A DNA stretch of 9,350 bases, taken from assembly GCA_041399085.1 (NCBI GenBank), contig JAWKTM010000123.1, forward strand, positions 1 through 9,350, written 5' to 3'. Each line of letters opens with the position of its first letter. The stretch's first letter is position 1. A program made the translations under genes and the position numbers. Positions 1 through 6,261 of this stretch are shown here, one piece after another. The notes beneath the pieces are model-generated. The model was not told the origin of the DNA. It did not search any database and saw only the letters and a list, made by a program, of their open reading frames with translations. This DNA comes from JAWKTM01 sp041399085. Its GTDB lineage: Bacteria; Planctomycetota; Planctomycetia; Pirellulales; Pirellulaceae.

Positions 1-699
1 GATTCCGTCGCTGACGATCCGGACGGCCAGAAACCGAACGCCGCGCTCGCGACAGACACGAGCCACCGCCATCGTTTCCATGTCGCAAACGTCGGCCGAG
101 TACGTCTCCGCCAATCGCGCTCGCTCTTCGCGCCGGCGCACTAACCGATCGACGGTTAGCAGCCGGCCCATGAAAACGCCTCGCGCGGCGGAAACCGTTG
201 CGGGATCGATGGCCAGCCCGGTGTCGATTTGCTCGCCATGTTCATCGACGATGTTGTCGACAAGCACGATTCCGCCGCGGCGAATGTCGGGTGTTAGCGA
301 TCCGGCAAAGCCAGTGGAAACGATCCACGGCGGCTTGAATTCGCCGATCAGTCGTCTCGTGGCTTCGGCGGCACTGGATTGCCCGACACCGGTTTCCGCG
401 ACCAGCAGCGATCGCCCTCGTAAGTTTCCCGACGTGCCTTTCCAACCGGGACCGCGGCTCGTCCGAGCTTGCTGAAGCAGGTCGTTCAACCCGCCCGCTT
501 CGATCCCCAAAGCAAATAACACGGCGCCGCCGCACACGAACGGCTCGTCGGCTTCACCCGCCTCGTGACGGCCGCCGCCCGAATGCCCGCCTCCGGTTTG
601 GTTTTCCAGATGTTGGCGAGCCGTGTCGACCACGACTTCGCGCAGTTTCTCCTGCGCGGCTTGTCGAACGTATTGCGTTACCAGCCAGCGCAGCAGCAT
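1..699 (-). CDS. hpnG: HpnG-like nucleoside phosphorylase/nucleosidase (partial, C-terminus off left edge)
   Basis: Purine nucleosidase/phosphorylase (MTAN-like) superfamily protein, read as 233 open codons from ATG 699 to the window edge. In hopanoid makers, HpnG removes adenine from adenosylhopane to give a ribosylhopane product (family knowledge). Visible motifs: CGGAVLFALGIEAGGL (56-71), the glycine loop TGVGQSSAAEA (103-113), STGFAGSL (128-135), the substrate-site DMET (206-209), and VRIVSDGI (226-233), which carries the likely catalytic Asp231. The first 55 or so residues are not part of the fold: an Arg/Gln-rich, probably amphipathic helix (1-33), then a Gly/His-rich linker (34-50). 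The start lies 4 nt after the hpnH stop, which implies translational coupling; the upstream Shine-Dalgarno is weak. The hpnH context favours HpnG over a general MTA/SAH nucleosidase, but the missing C-terminus keeps the exact substrate uncertain. Confidence 0.85.
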   Translation of the reverse strand, partial: MLLRWLVTQYVRQAAQEKLREVVVDTARQHLENQTGGGHSGGGRHEAGEADEPFVCGGAVLFALGIEAGGLNDLLQQARTSRGPGWKGTSGNLRGRSLLVAETGVGQSSAAEATRRLIGEFKPPWIVSTGFAGSLTPDIRRGGIVLVDNIVDEHGEQIDTGLAIDPATVSAARGVFMGRLLTVDRLVRRREERARLAETYSADVCDMETMAVARVCRERGVRFLAVRIVSDGI

Positions 700-703
700 G
701 ATC

Positions 704-1837
704 TCAATCCGGTAGTTGCAGCGACACGAGCTGCTTGGGTTCGTGATTGGTTCGAGCGAAATGGGGCGGATTCGTCACCGGATGGCCAAACGCCGGCCGA
801 TCCGTCTCCGAAACTGGCTCGTCGCGCGAACCGCCCAGCACCAGCCGCACGGTCGCCGCGAAACCTCGCCAGCTTCCAAATGTCGCCTCGACCGCACTCG
901 GCTCGAAGCCGCAATGGACTAAACAATCGCGGCACTTCGCATTGCCACTGGCGTGGCCATACTGGCTCCAGTCGGTGCGCTCCATCAGTTCGTCGAACGA
1001 CTGACAGTAACCTTCGTCCAATAGATAACAAGGCTGTTGCCAGCCGAACAAATTGTAAGTTGGATTGCCCCACGGCGTGCAGTCGAGCGACCAGGCGCCT
1101 CGCAGAAACTCCAAAAACAGCGGCGTCTGATTGAATCGCCAAGCTCGAGGCCGGTTCGCCAACAATCGCCGAAACAGCGAATGCGTTTGCTCTCGACGCA
1201 GAAAGTGCTGCTGGTCCGGCGCTTTCTCATAGCTGTATCCGGGCGAAATCATCATGCCCTCGACGCCCAAACGCATCAGTTCGTCGAAGTGACCGCGCAT
1301 CCGCTCGACATCCACGCCCGCAAACAACGTGGTGTTCGTCGTGACGCGAAAACCGCGCTGGCGAGCCACTCGGATCGCTCGCACCGCTGTGTCGTATACT
1401 CCGTCGCGACAGACGGCGTGATCGTGGATCTCGCGTGGGCCATCCAGATGGACGGAGAACGCCAAATACTTCGACGGCTGAAAACGCGACAACGACTCTT
1501 CGAGCTTGATCGCATTCGTGCAGAGATAAACGAACTTCTTCCGCGCCACCAAACCAGCGACGATCTCGTCCATTTGCGGATGCAACAACGGCTCGCCGCC
1601 CGGAATCGAAACGATCGGAGCTCCGCATTCCTCCGCCGCTCGAAAACATTGTTCGGGCGTCAAATGGCGGCGAAGCGTTTCGGTCGGATGTTGAATCTTG
1701 CCGCAGCCCGCGCACGCCAAATTGCAGCGAAACAGTGGCTCTAACATTAGCACCAGCGGATATCGCCGCCGGCCGCGAAGTCGCTGGCTGATCACATACG
1801 TCGCCACTCGCCACATTTGCGAAACGGGGACCGACAT
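704..1837 (-). CDS. hpnH: HpnH, radical-SAM adenosylhopane synthase
   Basis: Radical SAM enzyme of 377 aa that attaches the 5'-deoxyadenosyl group of SAM to hopene (diploptene) to give adenosylhopane, the first step of C35 hopanoid side-chain synthesis (family knowledge). The 4Fe-4S ligands are in CNLACAGC, Cys38, Cys42 and Cys45 (CX3CX2C), following the typical YPLVLMLEPLFR lead-in. Other family motifs are SIPGGEPLLH (77-86), KKFVYLCTNA (100-109), HLDGPREIHD (130-139), SPGYSYEKAPDQQHFL (198-213) and CTPWGNPT (253-260). Late cysteines at 270, 302, 305 and 309 form the usual C-terminal cluster. I chose ATG 1837 over an in-frame start at 1981. Homology begins at MSVPVSQ, and AAGGA (1845-1849) sits 7 nt upstream. 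The longer form would also overlap shc by 130 bp. Residues 316-377 are a poorly conserved tail. The gene lies between shc and hpnG in one operon. Confidence 0.95.
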   Translation of the reverse strand: MSVPVSQMWRVATYVISQRLRGRRRYPLVLMLEPLFRCNLACAGCGKIQHPTETLRRHLTPEQCFRAAEECGAPIVSIPGGEPLLHPQMDEIVAGLVARKKFVYLCTNAIKLEESLSRFQPSKYLAFSVHLDGPREIHDHAVCRDGVYDTAVRAIRVARQRGFRVTTNTTLFAGVDVERMRGHFDELMRLGVEGMMISPGYSYEKAPDQQHFLRREQTHSLFRRLLANRPRAWRFNQTPLFLEFLRGAWSLDCTPWGNPTYNLFGWQQPCYLLDEGYCQSFDELMERTDWSQYGHASGNAKCRDCLVHCGFEPSAVEATFGSWRGFAATVRLVLGGSRDEPVSETDRPAFGHPVTNPPHFARTNHEPKQLVSLQLPD

Positions 1838-1844
1838 TGCCACA

Positions 1845-1849
1845 TCCTT
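1845..1849 (-). promoter_or_regulatory. ribosome binding site of hpnH
   Basis: AAGGA on the minus strand lies 7 nt before ATG 1837, inside the 14-nt gap after the shc stop codon. It decides the hpnH start in favour of 1837 over the in-frame codon at 1981, which lies inside shc. Confidence 0.7.
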
Positions 1850-1851
1850 GT

Positions 1852-2595
1852 CTATGTATCGCGAGAGATCGCTTGACGCCAATCCGTTAGCGCCAGCAGC
1901 GGGAAGTAGATGCGGTACATGTGGTATCGCAAATAAAAGACCAGCGGAAAGCCGGTGCCGGTGAACTCGGTCTCGTCCCAACTGCCATCGGGTCGTTGTT
2001 CAGCCAACAAATAGTCGACGCCGCGCCGCGCGCAACCATGTTCGGCTCGTCCCGCCGCAATTAAACCCAACAAGGCCCAGGCGGTTTGCGAAGGCGTTGC
2101 CGGGCCTCGGCCGCGATAACGCGCGTCTTCGTAGCTGCGAGCCGACTCGCCCCAGCCGCCATTGGATTGCTGATGCCGTTCGAGCCAATCGGCGGCGCGT
2201 TGAATCATCGGATCGTCGATCGGCACGCCGATTCGCACCAGCCCCACAATGGTTTGCCAAGTGCCGTAGATGCAGTTCACACCCCGCCGCCTGTACCAGC
2301 TTCCGTCGAACTCTTGTACCCGCGTAAGCGATCGCTTTCGCTCGACCGCCGTGTCACCCGGCGAATCTCCGAACGGGCGCCAGCGATCCGAAGACGCGCC
2401 GTGGCTGATCTGGCGTAGCTGGGGATCGATCATGGCGTTGTGGTCGGCGAACGGCACATGGCAGAGCAGTTCGCAATCGTTGTCGCGATCAGCGCGCGCC
2501 TCAACCACCGTCGCGGTTCTGCATGGCCAGAGTCCATCGCCGAGCTCGTTGGCAGCGGCCTCTGCGCGGGCGTCGAGTTCCGCCGGGTTTTCCAA
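1852..2595 (-). CDS. shc: squalene-hopene cyclase, C-terminal open segment
   Basis: Open segment of 247 codons carrying the C-terminal SHC domain. Reliable homology starts at DRDNDCELLCHVPFADHNAMIDP (about residue 35). It is interrupted by two short out-of-frame patches (about 2377-2399 and 2323-2337), then runs cleanly from RVQEFDGSWY to the TAG stop at 1852-1854. QW-type repeats are QEFDGSW, QQSNGGWGES and QRPDGSWDE. The nominal TTG start at 2595 has no clear ribosome site and is only where the open frame happens to begin. I do not regard this as an independent gene. The hpnH start follows the stop by 14 nt. Confidence 0.7.
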   Translation of the reverse strand: MENPAELDARAEAAANELGDGLWPCRTATVVEARADRDNDCELLCHVPFADHNAMIDPQLRQISHGASSDRWRPFGDSPGDTAVERKRSLTRVQEFDGSWYRRRGVNCIYGTWQTIVGLVRIGVPIDDPMIQRAADWLERHQQSNGGWGESARSYEDARYRGRGPATPSQTAWALLGLIAAGRAEHGCARRGVDYLLAEQRPDGSWDETEFTGTGFPLVFYLRYHMYRIYFPLLALTDWRQAISRDT

Positions 2596-2665
2596 TCGCT
2601 CATTCGCTCGTGATTCAACGCTTGACCTGTTGATTCAACCGCACGCGTTGATCGTCGCGCCATCA

Positions 2666-3889
2666 TCACCATGATGGTGTCGTCGATTGTCGGGATAGAA
2701 CCTGTTTACTCGGGAAGAACCAACCGCCTGGTTCTGCTCGCACGTACTGACCAGTCGCCGCGGAGCGAACTTCACGGTCCAGCAACCAATCGATGGCGCG
2801 GCGAGCGTCCGGATGATTCGCACCGAATCCGGCGCCGGCCAAAGCTCGCAACGTGATGGCCGTATCCCACACCGGCGACTTGCATGGCTGCAAACGCACG
2901 GGGCCGTCGTCGCTGTCCGATAACATCAAATCTTCAAGCTGCCGGCGGCATTCGCGCACTTCCGGACTGTTGTTTTCGTAGCCAAGGCATCGCAGCGCGA
3001 TCCAGCTCCACACGATCGGCGGAAAGATCGCGCCCAGCCCGTCGCTGTCCGCGAAACGGTCGAGCATCCACTGCCGCGCCACGCTTAACGCTCGCCGGCG
3101 AAGCGGCCGGAAACCGATTCGCTCGGCCAGCTTCAGCGATTTGTCCGTGATCTGAAACAAGCTCTCCCACGAAAAGAATTTTCGACGTCCCGATCGACCG
3201 GGACAACGCAGCGCCGGCCATCGCTCGGGCGGCTCCAGCATCAATTCGTCGATTCCCAAGTCGGCCGGCAACTCTCGCGCTGGCCGAAACGCCCACATGA
3301 TCGCCAACGGAACCAGAATCGTGCGCGACCACGCGCTGACTCGATAGATGTTGATCGGCGACCATTTCGGCAACAGCACGGCTTCGGGCGGCACCGCCGG
3401 ACAATGGCGATAGTCGATCTGCCCGAGTAGCGCGAGATAGAAACGTGTGAAGCTGTTCACGCGGTCAGCGCCTCCGCCACGCAAGATTGCTTCGCGGGCC
3501 AAACGCAAGGGGCGTGACTGCGGGTCGTGGCCAGTCAACTTCAACGCGAAGTACGCTTTGACGCTCGCGCTGATGTCCATCTCGCTGCCGGGAAACATTC
3601 CCCAGCCGCCGTCAGGATTCTGCTGTTCGAGCAGCCGGCGAGCCGCCCGCAACGCTGGCTCCGTCCGCTCTTCGCCGAGCCAAGCCAACAGCAGAATGTA
3701 CTCGCTTTGCAGGATTGAATCGCCTTCAAGCTCACCGCACCAATGGCCGTCCGCGTGCTGGCGGTCAAACAACCATCGACAAGTGCGCTGGATCGCTTGC
3801 TCCAATCCTGCGGGAATTCGCTCGGCAGCATCGAGCCCGGTAGTCCGGTTGACGCCGGCTTGACGGAAGTTGTCGTAACCAAGGATCAA
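2666..3889 (-). CDS. shc: squalene-hopene cyclase, N-terminal open segment
   Basis: Open segment of 407 codons holding the N-terminal part of SHC. The last genuine homology is DWLLDREVRS (about residue 376), with a second in-frame match at AEPGGWFF (385-392). The final 15 residues are out-of-frame sequence ending at TGA 2666-2668. The start is uncertain. TTG 3889 is the furthest downstream initiation codon before homology begins (LEQAIQRTCRW, near residue 29), and the frame is closed upstream by a TGA at 3914-3916. An ATG at 3990, preceded by GGAAG, opens another frame (MEPVLKPPIRRLD...) that ends at 3886. It would be the true start only if one more frame break lies near 3890. No internal ATG fits. 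Confidence 0.75.
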   Translation of the reverse strand: MILGYDNFRQAGVNRTTGLDAAERIPAGLEQAIQRTCRWLFDRQHADGHWCGELEGDSILQSEYILLLAWLGEERTEPALRAARRLLEQQNPDGGWGMFPGSEMDISASVKAYFALKLTGHDPQSRPLRLAREAILRGGGADRVNSFTRFYLALLGQIDYRHCPAVPPEAVLLPKWSPINIYRVSAWSRTILVPLAIMWAFRPARELPADLGIDELMLEPPERWPALRCPGRSGRRKFFSWESLFQITDKSLKLAERIGFRPLRRRALSVARQWMLDRFADSDGLGAIFPPIVWSWIALRCLGYENNSPEVRECRRQLEDLMLSDSDDGPVRLQPCKSPVWDTAITLRALAGAGFGANHPDARRAIDWLLDREVRSAATGQYVRAEPGGWFFPSKQVLSRQSTTPSW

Positions 3890-3954
3890 CAGTCGCGATT
3901 CCCGCCAGTGGCGTCAGCGTATCCTGGTTGTGGCCAGGTCGCGATCGTCGCGTC

Positions 3955-3975
3955 AAGCCGCCGAATCGGCGGCTT
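3955..3975. repeat. perfect 10-bp inverted repeat upstream of shc
   Basis: AAGCCGCCGA and TCGGCGGCTT are perfect complements separated by a single base, forming a GC-rich near-palindrome 66 bp upstream of the TTG chosen as the shc start. It could be an operator for a dimeric regulator or a hairpin in the shc leader. It could also be coincidental coding sequence, if shc really starts at ATG 3990, where it would encode KPPIRRL. Confidence 0.55.
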
Positions 3976-4856
3976 CAAGACTGGCTCCATCCAACTTCCG
4001 CATCCTGACGGAAATGGCGCTGCGACCAACCGACTGGCGCTTCGCGGGCCATGTAACGCCGCAAGAGTACTGTCAAATCGTTCAGGCGATCTGGAAGTCG
4101 AACCTATAAACGGACTGCAACAACAAGATGCATTGGTTAGACAATTGTTTATCGCCACCCAAGCGATGTGTTGAAGACGAAAGCTAGAATTTCGCGCGTG
4201 ACGCGAGCAACTTCAAAATGCGTGACCGGGAACTCGGCGACAGCGTAATGGTCAGCGGGATGCGAGTTCGGCTGGTCAGTCGCGAAATGAGATGGGGATG
4301 CACCGGATCGCGTTTAGTTTTCGTCCAACGGATGAGCCTCTTTTACGCCCGCTTCCTGATTGCGTTTGATCGCGTCAGATTCCTGCGGCGGTGGACAGGA
4401 ACTTCCTTCGGAGCTTCGACCCCAGTCGCACCTTTGTCCCCGCGATTTCAACCACTACGATCGTAATGTCATTATTGATGACGATACTTTCGTTCCTCTT
4501 TGCGGACAAAACTACCACCGCCCATTCCTCACGATCCAGATGTGTGGCACCGTTTGTCGGTTGCGGTCAATTCGACTTTCTGCCAACCTCACCAGATAGC
4601 ACGGCACGCAGGCGTAAACACGCCCTGCTTTCCTTCAACCACCTCACGCCTGTTTAGGTAATACAACCCGAGTATGGCTGGTAATTTCGCAAAGTTTTTG
4701 CGGATTGGCATACACCATAAGTTTAAGGAGGTCTTCCAGGCTTCACTCATTTCGCTGTCTGCCCTGGTTTCGCTCTGAGCTTTGTTCGTAAATCGTTTTA
4801 CAGTAAATGCTTTGCGAGTTTCAAGCATATCCCGAAGCGTCGTTTGGAACTCAGCC

Positions 4857-4900
4857 GGCTCGCACGCTCGGTCGCGGGATTCCACATCCTAGTGCGAGCC
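4857..4900. repeat. 9-bp inverted repeat with 26-nt spacer upstream of lpxB
   Basis: GGCTCGCAC (4857-4865) and GTGCGAGCC (4892-4900) are perfect complements around a 26-nt spacer. It lies about 95 bp before the candidate lpxB -35 box. As RNA it would be a long-loop hairpin; as DNA it could be a pair of half-sites. No T-run follows on either strand, so I do not call it a terminator. Confidence 0.5.
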
Positions 4901-4994
4901 AGCATTCAACGGAGCTTTCGCAGTTATGGGCAAGGCACTTGGTAGCTGTGACACTTTCAGCACTCGGCCGTTGCGCTATCTTGAACGAATCACG

Positions 4995-5024
4995 TTGACA
5001 GCCTCACCCGTTATCCGCGATAAG
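4995..5024 (+). promoter_or_regulatory. candidate sigma70-type promoter for lpxB
   Basis: A perfect -35 TTGACA (4995-5000) is followed after 18 nt by GATAAG (5019-5024), which matches four of six -10 positions. Transcription would begin near 5031, giving a leader of about 55 nt before lpxB. The 18-nt spacing and imperfect -10 make this a moderate prediction. Confidence 0.35.
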
Positions 5025-5085
5025 TTCCGCGCTGGATTATGCGATTCAAAGACGGAACTCTTTTTAATCTGCTGGGAAGCGGGCG

Positions 5086-6261
5086 ATGCACATCTTCTTT
5101 TCCGTGGGCGAACCAAGCGGCGACGAACATGCGGCGGAGCTGATTCGCGAACTCCGCCGGCGACGCGGCGACCTGCGATTCAGCGGTTTCGGTGGCCCTC
5201 GGATGGAAGCGGCTGGCTGTGAAACCCTGTTCACACTGACGAATCTGGCGGTGATGGGATTCCTGCGGGTCTTGCCGTTACTCGGCCAATTCTTTCGATT
5301 GCTGAAACAAGCCGAACGGCACTTCGCCGAGGATAAGCCGGACGCCGTGATCCTTGTGGACTTCCCCGGCTTCAATTGGTGGATTGCACGCAAAGCGAAA
5401 GCGGCCGGGATTCCCGTCATCTACTACTTGCCGCCGCAGCTTTGGGCTTGGGCGCCTTGGCGAATCCGGCGGATGAAGAAATATGTCGACCACGTGCTGT
5501 GCGGCTTGCCTTTCGAACCAGCATGGTATGCGGAGCGCGGGATGCAGGTGCAATACGTCGGGCATCCGTTCTTCGACAAGGTGATGGAGCATGCGTTGGA
5601 CGACGAATTCGTCGCGCGGTGGAGAGGCAATGCGCCTGAGAGGCCCACGTTGGCGCTGCTGCCCGGCTCGCGAAACCATGAGGTGCATCACAACTGGCCG
5701 ATGATCCTGAACGTCGCTCGCCGTTTGCACGAGCGGCATCCGCAGGCGAGATTCCTCGTAGCGAATTACAAGCCAGCGCATCGCGAGTGGTGCGAATCGC
5801 AATTGACCGAGGCGGATCGCCAGTTGCCGCTCGAATTCTTCGTCGGGCATACGTCGGACATCATCGAAGCGGCCGATTGTGCGTTGATGGTTTCCGGTTC
5901 GGTCAGCCTGGAGATGCTGGCCCGCGCCACGCCCGCCGTGGTTCTCTACCGAGGCACGCGATTGTTTTATCTGGCCGTGCGGTTGCTGGTGACTTGCAAG
6001 TTCATGTCGTTGCCGAATCTGATGGCCGGCCGCGCGGTGATGCCCGAGTTTCTCTCGATTACGAAAATCGACCGGGACGAACGCGAAATGACGGCGATTC
6101 TGGCTCGTTGGCTGAGCGACGCGAACGAGTTGGCCGCCGCGCGAAACGAACTGTTGCGGCTGCGCGACGAAGTGCTGGTGACCGGCGCGACCGCCAAGAC
6201 AGCCACGGCCGTTCTCGATCGACTTGAGAGAGCGACGCAAAGCCGGCGAGCCGCCGCGTAG
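5086..6261 (+). CDS. lpxB: LpxB, lipid-A-disaccharide synthase
   Basis: Glycosyltransferase (GT19) of 391 aa, close to the usual length of about 380. It joins UDP-2,3-diacylglucosamine and 2,3-diacylglucosamine 1-phosphate into the lipid A disaccharide at the inner face of the cytoplasmic membrane (family knowledge). Motifs in order: SVGEPSGDEHAAELI (6-20), FSGFGGPRM (32-40), VILVDFPGFN (88-97, with the expected Asp92), YYLPPQLWAWAPWR (113-126), LPFEPAWY (141-148), YVGHPFFD (157-164), LALLPGSRNHEV (189-200), VSGSVSLEML (269-278) and LPNLMAGRAVMPEFL (309-323). Ser324 stands where many homologues have Gln after PE(L/F)L. Start ATG 5086 has GGGAAG 6 nt upstream, and the SGEPSGD motif sits at the expected distance. 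The gene is alone on its strand here, without lpxA, lpxD or fabZ neighbours. Its TAG stop touches the stop of the convergent DUF1501 gene. Confidence 0.96.
   Translation: MHIFFSVGEPSGDEHAAELIRELRRRRGDLRFSGFGGPRMEAAGCETLFTLTNLAVMGFLRVLPLLGQFFRLLKQAERHFAEDKPDAVILVDFPGFNWWIARKAKAAGIPVIYYLPPQLWAWAPWRIRRMKKYVDHVLCGLPFEPAWYAERGMQVQYVGHPFFDKVMEHALDDEFVARWRGNAPERPTLALLPGSRNHEVHHNWPMILNVARRLHERHPQARFLVANYKPAHREWCESQLTEADRQLPLEFFVGHTSDIIEAADCALMVSGSVSLEMLARATPAVVLYRGTRLFYLAVRLLVTCKFMSLPNLMAGRAVMPEFLSITKIDRDEREMTAILARWLSDANELAAARNELLRLRDEVLVTGATAKTATAVLDRLERATQSRRAAA

Larger units (their letters stand above)
1852..3889 (-). pseudogene. shc: squalene-hopene cyclase, reading frame broken in the middle
   Basis: Squalene-hopene cyclase (SHC/HpnF), a membrane-associated class II triterpene cyclase converting squalene to hopene. 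Both ends are clean. Residues 1-376 contain QHADGHWCGELEGDS, the QW motif QQNPDGGWGMF, YRVSAWSRTI, FADSDGLGAIFPPIVWSW and CKSPVWDTAI. The 3' end gives CELLCHVPFADHNAMIDP, GVNCIYGTWQ, NGGWGES, DGSWDETEFTGTGFP and FYLRYHMYRIYFPLLAL. Between about 2765 and 2318 the homology hops among all three frames. GDWSVRA, AEPGGWFF, NRFYPD, IDDTIMVMMA, LAMQNRDGG-stop and DRDNDCELL each lie in a different frame from the one before. The span is 2038 nt, not a multiple of three. The catalytic DxDD motif falls on a break (extra A near 2688). A protein of about 680 aa was once encoded, a normal SHC length. This is a decayed gene, or a local sequencing or assembly fault. It is the first gene of the hopanoid operon. 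Confidence 0.8.
3890..5085. other. long intergenic region between divergent shc and lpxB, no supported gene
   Basis: About 1.2 kb in which I cannot support a protein or RNA gene. Short open frames exist, for example 98 codons on the minus strand at 4589-4885 and 82-88 codons on the plus strand at 4218-4657. None has recognisable motifs, a convincing ribosome site or GC-rich third positions like the neighbours. The middle (about 4441-4800) is roughly 40-45% GC by hand count of sample lines, clearly below the flanking genes. It should hold the promoters and leaders of shc (leftward) and lpxB (rightward). Inverted repeats at 3955-3975 and 4857-4900 are listed separately. Two smaller hairpins are also visible: CGCAAA/TTTGCG at 4688-4702, and an 8-bp bulged stem at 4608-4628 followed by TTTCCTT. 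A decayed gene or old insertion remains possible. Confidence 0.6.

Noticed and set aside
565..1744. Plus-strand open frames of 189 and 235 codons
   Set aside because: Both lie antisense to hpnG and hpnH, whose conserved motifs are clear; the frames are open because of high GC.
1838..1981. Longer hpnH start at 1981
   Set aside because: The extra 48 residues overlap shc, lack homology, and are replaced by a better start with its own ribosome site at 1837.
4050..4076. TTGACA on the minus strand as an shc promoter
   Set aside because: The only nearby -10-like sequence (TACATG at 15-nt spacing) matches poorly.
4717..4732. Strong Shine-Dalgarno-like TTTAAGGAGGTC on the plus strand
   Set aside because: No start codon follows at a suitable distance with a meaningful open frame.
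4589..4885. 98-codon minus-strand open frame in the long gap
   Set aside because: GTG start, no recognised motif or clear ribosome site, and base composition unlike neighbouring genes. Not impossible, but not supportable.
5278..6240. 320-codon open frame antisense to lpxB
   Set aside because: A shadow of lpxB, which has all its family motifs. The antisense product is Arg/His/Gln-rich and resembles nothing known.
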